A stretch of DNA of 64,000 bases from Caldilineaceae bacterium (GTDB taxonomy: Bacteria > Chloroflexota > Anaerolineae > Caldilineales > Caldilineaceae), in assembly GCA_022842065.1 (NCBI GenBank), contig JALHQH010000048.1, forward strand, positions 28,565-92,564, written 5' to 3'. Position numbers and translations under genes: made by a program. The first letter of the stretch is position 1; every line of letters begins with the position of its first letter. The notes beneath the pieces are model-generated. The model saw only the letters and a list, made by a program, of their open reading frames with translations. It had not been told where the DNA came from and made no database searches. This document shows, in pieces, positions 37,501 through 47,787 of this stretch.

Positions 37501-40500
37501 CGCTCTATCGGATCACTTTGGTCATCTAATACCATGTATGCAATGTGAAATTAGTATACATGTTTCAATATCCGCTCTATCGGATCACTTTGGTCATCCG
37601 GTGCGCTTTGGGTCAGGCCGCACCAACGAATCGTGTTTCAATATCCGCTCTATCGGATCACTTTGGTCATCACGACGCACCATGCGGGCGGCCACATCTT
37701 CATAGAGTTTCAATATCCGCTCTATCGGATCACTTTGGTCATCGTAAGCTGGCCTTGGCGTGCGTAATGGCACTGTCCTGTTTCAATATCCGCTCTATCG
37801 GATCACTTTGGTCATCATGGCGGCCTCGTTGTAGGCGAGGGCGGCTTCTTCGGGTTTCAATATCCGCTCTATCGGATCACTTTGGTCATCCCTAAAGCCC
37901 CTTCACCGGCGGTACTTTCTCCCCCTTGTTTCAATATCCGCTCTATCGGATCACTTTGGTCATCGAGGCGCCGAAGCGTCTGGTGCCTGATGATGACAAG
38001 GTTTCAATATCCGCTCTATCGGATCACTTTGGTCATCGAAACGTTGGCCAGCCAACGAGCGGTACAAACGGAGTTTCAATATCCGCTCTATCGGATCACT
38101 TTGGTCATCACTTCTGCAGCGGCCACCCGGCCCAGCTTATAGGATGTTTCAATATCCGCTCTATCGGATCACTTTGGTCATCCCAGTCACGCAAGCGCAT
38201 GATCGTGCGTGCCATCAAGTTTCAATATCCGCTCTATCGGATCACTTTGGTCATCTCCCAAGTTTCAAGCCCTATGTGTCAACTTCTACGAGTTTCAATA
38301 TCCGCTCTATCGGATCACTTTGGTCATCATGGGACGTGGCAACGCACGCCAGCCGCGCCAGCAAGTTTCAATATCCGCTCTATCGGATCACTTTGGTCAT
38401 CGGAGCTGGAGCTGCGGCTGCTCGAAAATGTGAGTGTGTTTCAATATCCGCTCTATCGGATCACTTTGGTCATCGACTGTTGCCACGCGGTGACCACGGC
38501 GCGCCACCGGTTTCAATATCCGCTCTATCGGATCACTTTGGTCATCGCGCGGCTGGCGTAGCAGGTGCTGGCCGCGGCGGTGTTTCAATATCCGCTCTAT
38601 CGGATCACTTTGGTCATCGCATCCTCAACAGCCACGAGGGGGGGCGATTCACAAGTTTCAATATCCGCTCTATCGGATCACTTTGGTCATCCCGAACGAA
38701 TGGGGCCGCGGGCTATCTATCGACCGGGTTTCAATATCCGCTCTATCGGATCACTTTGGTCATCAACGCCGCCCTGCTGGGGGCCGCTCGTGGGTTGATG
38801 TTTCAATATCCGCTCTATCGGATCACTTTGGTCATCGTTGGCGGCGGCGTGGGGAGGGTGCCGCCAACCAGGTTTCAATATCCGCTCTATCGGATCACTT
38901 TGGTCATCCCGCTTGGTACAAGGTGAAACGCCTTGTAATCACAGGTTTCAATATCCGCTCTATCGGATCACTTTGGTCATCACGGTCACCAGGCCGGCCC
39001 CTAACTGCACAATTTCGGTTTCAATATCCGCTCTATCGGATCACTTTGGTCATCGCCTATTACACCACGACCGAGCAGCCGGCGATCACGTGTTTCAATA
39101 TCCGCTCTATCGGATCACTTTGGTCATCATAGAGCAACCGGAGGCGGGCGGTTGGATCATCTGGTTTCAATATCCGCTCTATCGGATCACTTTGGTCATC
39201 GTACTACAAACAAGCTGAGCCTGGATTGTGGACCGTGTTTCAATATCCGCTCTATCGGATCACTTTGGTCATCGTCGCCCGTTGCGCATCTCGAAAATAC
39301 GGCAAGCTGTTTCAATATCCGCTCTATCGGATCACTTTGGTCATCAATGGAAACCAAGTGGAGGCGATGGTTGCTTTTGAGTTTCAATATCCGCTCTATC
39401 GGATCACTTTGGTCATCAGACAATTACACCCTGTTGCCCGATAGCGGGTTAGAGTTTCAATATCCGCTCTATCGGATCACTTTGGTCATCGCCGCGCACA
39501 TCTGGGTAACGCTCCACATCGGTCATGTTTCAATATCCGCTCTATCGGATCACTTTGGTCATCTGGCCCCCCTCTGCCGGCCACCCCCGCGGCCTCTAGT
39601 TTCAATATCCGCTCTATCGGATCACTTTGGTCATCCAAGCGGCCAGGCGATGACCGTTAATAACTGGATTGTGTTTCAATATCCGCTCTATCGGATCACT
39701 TTGGTCATCATGCCACGCATGACCACATCGCAGACGCGCCAACACTGTTTCAATATCCGCTCTATCGGATCACTTTGGTCATCGCTGAACCGGACTTGTC
39801 GCCAGCGTCAACCAACGATGTTTCAATATCCGCTCTATCGGATCACTTTGGTCATCAACCTGTTTTCTGCGCGCTATCGTCTCGTCATTAACGTTTCAAT
39901 ATCCGCTCTATCGGATCACTTTGGTCATCGCTGAACCGGACTTGTCGCCAGCGTCAACCAACGATGTTTCAATATCCGCTCTATCGGATCACTTTGGTCA
40001 TCTACTACCCATGACCAACAGCTTCTCGATTTCGTCATGTTTCAATATCCGCTCTATCGGATCACTTTGGTCATCTTCGTGGTGGGGATCATCGTTATCA
40101 ACTGATTTAAGTTTCAATATCCGCTCTATCGGATCACTTTGGTCATCCAAGGAAAATGCATGGATTCTATTTGGCAAGTCTTTGGTTTCAATATCCGCTC
40201 TATCGGATCACTTTGGTCATCATCAAGAAGGCGCGCATCTACGGCGGCTATCTCCAGTGTTTCAATATCCGCTCTATCGGATCACTTTGGTCATCCGGCG
40301 GCTATCTCCAGTGGGACCGGCGAGATCGCGAGTTTCAATATCCGCTCTATCGGATCACTTTGGTCATCCAGCGCCGCCGACACTAAGTAACAGATGCCCT
40401 CCAGTTTCAATATCCGCTCTATCGGATCACTTTGGTCATCCCTATGACCCGCCCGCCCCCAAGCCGCCCACACAATGTTTCAATATCCGCTCTATCGGAT

Positions 40501-43500
40501 CACTTTGGTCATCAGCCGCATGGCGCTGTAGCTGGCCTTGGTACCATAGTTTCAATATCCGCTCTATCGGATCACTTTGGTCATCAACTTCTTGCTGCCA
40601 AGATCCTCCGCCGCAATCCAGTTTCAATATCCGCTCTATCGGATCACTTTGGTCATCGACCTATTCTGAGATGGTCAAAGATGGGACAAAGATGTTTCAA
40701 TATCCGCTCTATCGGATCACTTTGGTCATCACTCTGCAATCTCTTGCTGATACCCAGCGGCTTGCAGTTTCAATATCCGCTCTATCGGATCACTTTGGTC
40801 ATCTACTTGCTTTGGTTTTCATTCTCAAGATTTGGCAGGGTTTCAATATCCGCTCTATCGGATCACTTTGGTCATCGCTGGCCTCTTTGCAGAGCTTGAT
40901 ATACTCATCATGTTTCAATATCCGCTCTATCGGATCACTTTGGTCATCGAATATGTATTTTGTTGCCAAGGGCGATGCGATATTGTTTCAATATCCGCTC
41001 TATCGGATCACTTTGGTCATCTCTGGCGCAACCAACAAGGCAGCATCCTTGGCACGCTGTTTCAATATCCGCTCTATCGGATCACTTTGGTCATCGGCGG
41101 CTGCGACGACTTAGTTGAGAATGACGCTCTTGTTTCAATATCCGCTCTATCGGATCACTTTGGTCATCTACGATCAACGTCTTCAATGTGCAGGGTGCCA
41201 TAAAGTTTCAATATCCGCTCTATCGGATCACTTTGGTCATCACGTTCACGGTTAATCATACGACAGAGCAGATATTGTTTCAATATCCGCTCTATCGGAT
41301 CACTTTGGTCATCCTGGAGTCCCAAGGGTAATAATCCCAATTTAAGTCGTTTCAATATCCGCTCTATCGGATCACTTTGGTCATCAGCTGGTAGGGTACC
41401 GCCCCCGGCACGGAAAAATAGTTTCAATATCCGCTCTATCGGATCACTTTGGTCATCAGGCGAAGCTGGCCCAAATGCAGTTAGCTTCTGCTTGTTTCAA
41501 TATCCGCTCTATCGGATCACTTTGGTCATCGAGCAGTTCCAACCCCTCTGGCGGCACGGTGGCGTCGTTTCAATATCCGCTCTATCGGATCACTTTGGTC
41601 ATCCATGCTATAATCCTTTCGCTTGATACTTCTCCTTTGTTTCAATATCCGCTCTATCGGATCACTTTGGTCATCCTCATTCCGGCGTGGCCCTTAAGCG
41701 TAATGCTGAATGTTTCAATATCCGCTCTATCGGATCACTTTGGTCATCAGCTTGGGTGGAATCGCCGCCAGGGTTTTATCCCAAGTTTCAATATCCGCTC
41801 TATCGGATCACTTTGGTCATCAGGCGGGCTAAACAAAAACATAGGCACGCTGTTATCGTTTCAATATCCGCTCTATCGGATCACTTTGGTCATCTCAACC
41901 TCGCCAACTGCGCTAAATTGCAGTTTGGGGTTTCAATATCCGCTCTATCGGATCACTTTGGTCATCGTGATTTTATTATGTCCCGCAACTGCCCCTCATT
42001 CGTTTCAATATCCGCTCTATCGGATCACTTTGGTCATCATGATTCTTGCGTGCGTGCTTCTGGTTGCGCATGTTGTTTCAATATCCGCTCTATCGGATCA
42101 CTTTGGTCATCTCAGCGAATTGATTGACGCACGGTTTCCCGATTATCGTTTCAATATCCGCTCTATCGGATCACTTTGGTCATCAATGCGTGCATGAAAA
42201 CGCAGTGGCGCATGGATGGTGTTTCAATATCCGCTCTATCGGATCACTTTGGTCATCACCAATTAGCCAGCGCCGGATAATAGGTATATGCAATGTTTCA
42301 ATATCCGCTCTATCGGATCACTTTGGTCATCCAAAACGCCCACAGTCAGATGGTCAGATCCGACTGTGTTTCAATATCCGCTCTATCGGATCACTTTGGT
42401 CATCTCCAGGCCATGTCTTTGACTTTGACATTGTGCCAGCGTTTCAATATCCGCTCTATCGGATCACTTTGGTCATCTTTCGCTAACCAGTGCTAAGCCT
42501 GATTCAAACTCATGTTTCAATATCCGCTCTATCGGATCACTTTGGTCATCACATCGACAACGGCCCCCCGCTAACCGAGCGTGACTGTTTCAATATCCGC
42601 TCTATCGGATCACTTTGGTCATCCTCGTTGGCCGCAGCGCAGCGGTTTGCAGGACGGCGTTTCAATATCCGCTCTATCGGATCACTTTGGTCATCTCAAC
42701 GACATTTGGCGCACGGGGATCAACATCAGCGTTTCAATATCCGCTCTATCGGATCACTTTGGTCATCGCGGGTGTTTGTCGCTGATGAGGTGCGGGTAGA
42801 CAGAGTTTCAATATCCGCTCTATCGGATCACTTTGGTCATCACAAGTGGGCGAACAGCAGCACGCCCGCCAACAACTGTTTCAATATCCGCTCTATCGGA
42901 TCACTTTGGTCATCCTTTCTAGGATCGGCTTTTGCTGAAAGGCACGTTCCGTTTCAATATCCGCTCTATCGGATCACTTTGGTCATCCTTAGTCTTTGCA
43001 GGTTACCGAGAAGCACTCCAATGTTTCAATATCCGCTCTATCGGATCACTTTGGTCATCCTTGGCAAAGGTTTCGTAGCCAAGCACCATCGTGTTGTTTC
43101 AATATCCGCTCTATCGGATCACTTTGGTCATCAAGACAAGTCAATGTTGGTCTTGACGCCATGTACCTTGTTTCAATATCCGCTCTATCGGATCACTTTG
43201 GTCATCGCCACAATCGGTGACAAACTTGCGATGAGTGAGGAAGTTTCAATATCCGCTCTATCGGATCACTTTGGTCATCTGTTGATTAGTTTTTCAAGTA
43301 GCGCCACCGGCTTTTGTTTCAATATCCGCTCTATCGGATCACTTTGGTCATCCAACAAGCCCGCAACCGCATTGGCACTCACCATAGGGTTTCAATATCC
43401 GCTCTATCGGATCACTTTGGTCATCGTCTGGACAGACCACAGTGGTCGAGGTGTCTACAATGTTTCAATATCCGCTCTATCGGATCACTTTGGTCATCGC

Positions 43501-44006
43501 AGGCGGAGAGTTTTTTCTATGCTACCGGTATTGTTTCAATATCCGCTCTATCGGATCACTTTGGTCATCATCACCACGCACAGCGCCACCGCCATAGAAA
43601 ACGCCGTTTCAATATCCGCTCTATCGGATCACTTTGGTCATCAAAGCAGTTGGCTGATGTAGTTCAACCATTCCAGCTTGTTTCAATATCCGCTCTATCG
43701 GATCACTTTGGTCATCTCGGCGTAGACCCTAGCCGGCTAAGTCGAATCGAGTCGTTTCAATATCCGCTCTATCGGATCACTTTGGTCATCATATCCAGGT
43801 ACCCCAGTCAGTGAGCGCCGTGATATGTTTCAATATCCGCTCTATCGGATCACTTTGGTCATCGTTGCGCAGTATCAAGCGGAGTATAGCGCCAAGTGGT
43901 TTCAATATCCGCTCTATCGGATCACTTTGGTCATCTTTGGCCCCCCCAGCGCTGATACCCTGTAGCGCTGTTTCAATATCCGCTCTATCGGATCACTTTG
44001 GTCATC
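31599..44006 (-). CRISPR. Giant type I CRISPR array, 171 repeats / 170 spacers (hand count)
   Basis: 37-bp repeats alternate with spacers of 33-39 bp (mostly 35-36). On the plus strand each repeat begins GTTTCAATATCCG, has an ATCCG/CGGAT stem with a 6-nt loop, and ends GGTCGTC (repeats 1-71, to 36721) or GGTCATC (repeats 72-171, from 36758). Transcription is inferred on the minus strand because the reverse complement ends in ATTGAAAC, the classic 8-nt crRNA 5' handle, and because the cas genes and leader lie on the right. Apart from the one position I saw no repeat variants, including at the distal end. Some spacers are duplicated or related (see findings). Confidence 0.98.
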
Positions 44007-44345
44007 CGCCGCTGTTGGAAAGCTGGGCCAGGGGCAAAATGACCTGGAAAGGGTTTTGCTGGGCGTGACGGGCGTTCTGTGCGGTCAATTTGGTTGGCTT
44101 GCATGGTCCGCTTGCCTTTTGGTACCCTTGGTTTCGCAGACGTTTTTTCGCTAAAAACAGGGGGTGGTTTGCGAAACTATTTACACTGGTAAGGGGTTGA
44201 CCAAACGCAAATCAGCGCCGGTTTTCACCACGCCGGCCGGTGGTTTGCGAAGCAGGCCGGCAACGTGGTACCGCAATGGGCGCGTAGCGGATGTTTATCA
44301 CGTTGCTAGCGGCCTGTGCATGCCGGTCCACCTGCCCCTACCCCA
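44007..44345 (-). promoter_or_regulatory. CRISPR leader
   Basis: 339 bp between the newest repeat and the cas4 stop, with no gene. It is not especially AT-rich. GGTGGTTTGCGAA occurs twice, at 44163-44175 and 44239-44251 (76-bp spacing), and GTTTCGCA (44131-44138) is the inverse of TGCGAAAC (44170-44177). These may be docking sites for a protein needed for leader-end spacer insertion or for transcription. A minus-strand TAAATA with a weak TTTGGT 16 bp away (about 44180-44210) is a possible promoter. Confidence 0.65.
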
Positions 44346-44951
44346 TCATAGCACATCATTACAGAATCGGCGAAACTCGCAATTTACACAGTGGCTGCGT
44401 TTAGTGGTCGGTGGCGGCATCTGCTGGGTCAGCGCGATCTGCCGAATGGCCAACAGTTGCCGCACCGCATCGTCACGCAGCCGATTGGTGATCGGCACTT
44501 TGACCACCGTTTTACTGGGGATCAGATAGATCGCACCCTCTTCGACCGGCAAACCCCATGCCTCTTCCAGCAACAGCGCATAACAGGCCAGTTGCAGCTT
44601 AAAGTGCCGCCCCGGCTCCCGGCGGCTCAACTTGAAATCGACCGGCAGCAGGCGCGCCCGCCCCTCATCCGCGGTTTCGATCACCATGTCAACCTGGCCG
44701 CTACAGCCCAACTTGGCCGAGTGGACCGGCACATGGTAGTGGCGCGTCCCACTTTGCAGGCCATAGGCGCGCAGGCCGCGGCGCTCTTCCAACGTATTAA
44801 CCCGATCCTGCGCAGCGATGCCCGCCTCCATCTTATAAGTCGTCGGGCGCACCCCCGGCAGGCAATATTCATAATAGACAATGCGCGGGCAATACTCATA
44901 TTGTTTGAGGTCGATCACGCGCAGTGACCAGGTTTCGTCTAGTTCTTGCAT
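44346..44951 (-). CDS. cas4: Cas4 exonuclease (spacer acquisition)
   Basis: 201 aa, standard size. Four iron-sulfur cysteines are Cys21 (YEYCPRIVYYEYC), Cys188, Cys191 and Cys197 (CVNCEFRRFC). RecB-type nuclease residues lie in GQVDMVIE and LLPVDFKLS, and QLACYALLLEE is the QxxxY motif. Cas4 trims prespacers and helps choose the PAM with Cas1-Cas2. AAAGGA precedes the ATG. It is last in the cas run, next to the leader. Confidence 0.95.
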   Translation of the reverse strand: MQELDETWSLRVIDLKQYEYCPRIVYYEYCLPGVRPTTYKMEAGIAAQDRVNTLEERRGLRAYGLQSGTRHYHVPVHSAKLGCSGQVDMVIETADEGRARLLPVDFKLSRREPGRHFKLQLACYALLLEEAWGLPVEEGAIYLIPSKTVVKVPITNRLRDDAVRQLLAIRQIALTQQMPPPTTKRSHCVNCEFRRFCNDVL

Positions 44952-44969
44952 TGCTGTTGTTCCTTTTGT

Positions 44970-45128
44970 AATGGGGTGGCGAGGGTGGCGAGGGTGGCGG
45001 GTGGTGGGTGGCGATTGATAAAGAACGAGGGAAGAGGAAATGGATGAAGGCAGATCGCGACGGATACGTACTCCTTGCCCTCGCCACTCGCCCCTCGCCC
45101 CTCACCACCCGTTACTCACCACCCGCCA
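44970..45128. repeat. GGTGGCGAG / CTCGCCCC tandem repeats around the cas2 end
   Basis: GGGTGGCGAG units near 44970-45008 are matched by complementary CTCGCCACT/CGCCCCTCG units at 45078-45128. The second half runs into cas2 and encodes its last residues (AGGE). A third block (GTGGCGAGGGGCGAGG) lies at 45388-45430 between cas2 and cas1. Confidence 0.75.
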
Positions 45129-45372
45129 TTCCCTGTTCAATCGTTAAACGCCCGCGCCAATCCTGTTTACAGATGGGGAAGAGCGCAATCCGCCCCGCCG
45201 CCTTGCCTAATTTTGCCTCGATCTTTAACATCAACTCTTCCTGATGATTGGTACCCAGTTCACCCAAAAACGCGCTGTATTGCACCCGATCCAACCCATA
45301 ATCGAGACAGAAATCGGCAATCTTGGTGCGCACTCCGTCATCGGGAATATCGTAGATTAAGAGACAGCGCAT
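45112..45372 (-). CDS. cas2: Cas2
   Basis: 86 aa from ATG 45372, preceded by AGGAGG 5 nt away; a longer in-frame start at 45417 is rejected because it would encode the intergenic repeat. The ferredoxin-fold start MRCLLIYDIPDD has the conserved Asp, followed by YGLDRVQYSAFLGEL. Cas2 is the dimeric scaffold between two Cas1 dimers in the integrase. The C-terminus (EQGMAGGE) is encoded by the flanking repeat and may be extra. Confidence 0.95.
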   Translation of the reverse strand: MRCLLIYDIPDDGVRTKIADFCLDYGLDRVQYSAFLGELGTNHQEELMLKIEAKLGKAAGRIALFPICKQDWRGRLTIEQGMAGGE

Positions 45373-45432
45373 TGAGTCCTCCTGAGTGGCGAGGGGCGAG
45401 GGGCGATTACCCGCCACTCGCTACCCACCACC

Positions 45433-46470
45433 CTACCACGTCGACACAAAAGCCACATAAACCGGCCGCTCGCTACGCAAAAAGGCAGCTAGGTGGCGCG
45501 CCTGGTGTTGGATGATCTGGCGTAGGGGGTGGCGCTTCTGCTCATAGAGCTCGGCGGCTTCCAGACGAGCGAGCACTTTTTCGGCCAGCCCGCGCCGGCT
45601 CTCCTCAGTCAGTTTGCCCCGTTCGTCCAGTTCGACCGCCGTGCCGCGGTTGAAGATCGCCATCACCGTGCGGTCGACCACACTTTGGCGAAACTCTTCC
45701 ACCATGTCAAAGACCAGACTTGGTTTGCCGGGACGGTCGGTGTGGAGAAAGCCGGCATACGGATCGAGGCCGGCTAACACCAACGCCCGCTCGATCTGGC
45801 TATATAAGATCCCATAACCATAGTTGAGCGCGCTGTTAAAGGGATCCGTTGCGCCCTGCGTCACCCGCCCCGGCCAGCCCACCTCGGCCAGCAGCAGTTG
45901 CCCAACCCCGCGCCAATATTTGCTCGCCGCCCGGCCTTCCACCGAGAGCAACTGCCCGCGGCAATCATCAATCGACTGGTAAAGCGGCTCAATCCGCAAG
46001 CGATCCAACTCGGCCAGGTGATCCTGCACGTCATCGCTGAGCAAACGCACGGCGTCAAAGATGGCCGGCTCTTTCTCCCGGCGGTTTTTGCTCATATATT
46101 TCAACAGATTGACCTGATTGCGGATCTTACCTTCAGCAATCGCCAAGGCCACCGCCAAACTCCGCCGATCGGTCATGGCCGCGAGTTGCGCCCGCCGCGT
46201 GCTCACCGTCGCCGCCAAGCCGGCACTATAGAAGCTGCCCACGGGATGGCCGCGGCTATCGAGAAAGTGGATCGGAATCCCCTCCTCTGCGCAGGCCGCC
46301 ACCACATCACTACTCAGGCTCACCCCTTTGCCCGTTACCAGCACCGTCTCCAGATGCAGCAGCGGCGCATCTAAGCGCTTTTCCCCCTGGCAAGTCACGC
46401 GCAGCCGCCCCTGATGTTTGGCGACAAAACTGCCGAATTCGTCAACAATGAGATGTTGGATTCTAGCCAC
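45433..46470 (-). CDS. cas1: Cas1 integrase
   Basis: 345 aa. GTG start with GGAGG 6 nt upstream; it overlaps the cas6 stop by 8 bp. Metal ligands are visible as the Glu in NYGYGILYSQIERALV, the His in YAGFLHTDRPGKPS and the Glu in DMVEEFRQ. N-terminal beta domain: VTCQGEKRLDAPLLHLE. It inserts new spacers at the leader-repeat junction. Confidence 0.97.
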   Translation of the reverse strand: MARIQHLIVDEFGSFVAKHQGRLRVTCQGEKRLDAPLLHLETVLVTGKGVSLSSDVVAACAEEGIPIHFLDSRGHPVGSFYSAGLAATVSTRRAQLAAMTDRRSLAVALAIAEGKIRNQVNLLKYMSKNRREKEPAIFDAVRLLSDDVQDHLAELDRLRIEPLYQSIDDCRGQLLSVEGRAASKYWRGVGQLLLAEVGWPGRVTQGATDPFNSALNYGYGILYSQIERALVLAGLDPYAGFLHTDRPGKPSLVFDMVEEFRQSVVDRTVMAIFNRGTAVELDERGKLTEESRRGLAEKVLARLEAAELYEQKRHPLRQIIQHQARHLAAFLRSERPVYVAFVSTW

Positions 46471-47503
46471 TGGTTACCTCCATCTGATAAACACCACAAC
46501 CCTTCACAATATTCCGCCCCACCCCTGCACTCATCCCCCACAGCAGCCAGGGCAAGAGTGGTCGCCAATCCGGGGCTTGATAGCAGACCCGCCCCATCAA
46601 GCCGCCCATCACCTGCTCCTGCGCCAAGCGGCTGGAATAGCCTTTAAGATCCCACCAATGGGTTTGGTCATGCAGCAGTTGGACGCCATCAGCCTGGCCA
46701 TAGATATCGCGCTTGAGTTCCAGCGCTTCACCGTTGATGGTCGGCCGGCCCCCGCCATATTGGGCGCTCAGATCGAGCATGCGTAAGACCGCGGCTTTGC
46801 AGAAGGTGAAGAACTCTGGTTTCGTCGCCCGCTGATGATTTGGCGTCAGGCGCATGGGGGTGAGGAATTCCACCCAGAGTTGGTTGTCGTTGGCCGCCAA
46901 TTCGTCCACCAGCCGTGCGCTCGCCGCCAACACCTGTTCGTGCGTCACCGGCAGGGTTTCGGGGCGGACCATGCGGTCACCGGGGGCAAGCATGGGCAAC
47001 AGCTCACCGGTAAAGGGGTTGATAGCGTCGAGTTGGGTCACCACAAAGCCGCCCCGTTTGCCATTCGCCCCTTTTTGGCCCAGCCCCACCTCGCCCATGC
47101 CGCCCAACGTCAGGATCAGATAGGGCAGGTAGTGCAGCGAGTCACCAAAAAGCGTCAAGCCAAAGGCAAACGTTTCGCCTGGCGCATAACTGTTTTGCCG
47201 ATCTGGTGGTGGGATCAACGCATAGGGTCGCCGCACATCACCGGGGATCGACTCGTCATTTTCCAGTGCCAACAGTTGGCAGACCGGGCAAAGCGCTTTG
47301 TGAAAGGCATCAGTCTGCGCGGCGCGCCATTCAGGACAGAAGCTGCGCCGCAACACACTCACCAGCGCCCCGCGCAAGGCACTGCCCTTAAAATCGTGGA
47401 AGAGCATCGGCGTGGTCACCTGCACCGTGACGCGGATATGGTGCGCGGTGAGGGGGATGGCGAGGATGGAGGATGGGCCCTGGGTTAGGTTTGGGGTTGA
47501 CAT
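46463..47503 (-). CDS. cas6: Cas6 crRNA-processing endoribonuclease
   Basis: 346 aa, large for Cas6. The N-terminal RAMP fold is followed by an insert with Cys-containing segment CPVCQLL and FCPEW. The C-terminal Gly-rich loop is GMSAGVGRNIVKGCGVYQM. It should cut the pre-crRNA in the repeat 8 nt from its end, leaving the ATTGAAAC handle. GGAGG is 8 nt upstream of ATG. It is translationally coupled to cas1. Confidence 0.88.
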   Translation of the reverse strand: MSTPNLTQGPSSILAIPLTAHHIRVTVQVTTPMLFHDFKGSALRGALVSVLRRSFCPEWRAAQTDAFHKALCPVCQLLALENDESIPGDVRRPYALIPPPDRQNSYAPGETFAFGLTLFGDSLHYLPYLILTLGGMGEVGLGQKGANGKRGGFVVTQLDAINPFTGELLPMLAPGDRMVRPETLPVTHEQVLAASARLVDELAANDNQLWVEFLTPMRLTPNHQRATKPEFFTFCKAAVLRMLDLSAQYGGGRPTINGEALELKRDIYGQADGVQLLHDQTHWWDLKGYSSRLAQEQVMGGLMGRVCYQAPDWRPLLPWLLWGMSAGVGRNIVKGCGVYQMEVTSG

Positions 47504-47568
47504 CAGTTAAGCCTCCGATTTATACTGCAATTGTTGATCTGATCCTTCAGCAAGGGAAGGTTGAGCGT

Positions 47569-47787
47569 ATGAAACAAAAAGTTAACCTACTGCGTGATTT
47601 GCCATCAGCCTCACCACCGGCAGCATTAGATGGGCAAGCGGCTGAGCAGGCACAGATGCAGGATCCACTCTTGGGCGCGTTCCCAGCATTGGCAAGTTTC
47701 AGCGACGAAGATTTCCTTTGGGCCAAACAACTGTGGAACCAAAGTCTAGAGAAACAGATGCGGATCATTGACGGTGAGATTTTATGA
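47569..47787 (+). CDS. 72-aa protein paired with a DUF433 protein, inside the cas operon
   Basis: The start is put at ATG 47569 (MKQKVNLLRDLPSA), giving 72 aa; the longer frame overlaps cas6. It ends FSDEDFLWAKQLWNQSLEKQ. Its last codons overlap the next start (ATGA). It is acidic/helical and no known domain was recognised. It runs against the cas genes and, with its partner, separates cas6 from cas5. By analogy with two-gene modules containing DUF433 proteins it may be the first member of a toxin-antitoxin-like or regulatory pair. Confidence 0.6.
   Translation: MKQKVNLLRDLPSASPPAALDGQAAEQAQMQDPLLGAFPALASFSDEDFLWAKQLWNQSLEKQMRIIDGEIL

Noticed and set aside
34838..43095. Possible overlap between spacers 34838-34873 (reverse strand) and 43060-43095 through CTTGGCAAA
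   Set aside because: A 9-bp match among 170 spacers is expected by chance.
31736..44068. Long open frames running through the CRISPR array with repeated peptides such as FQYPLYRITLVV, VSISALSDHFGR and FNIRSIGSLWSS
   Set aside because: They are translations of the 37-bp repeat in three frames joined by spacer sequence, with no ribosome sites; the array is non-coding.
45373..45417. Longer cas2 start
   Set aside because: It would translate intergenic tandem repeat and lies upstream of the AGGAGG that serves ATG 45372.
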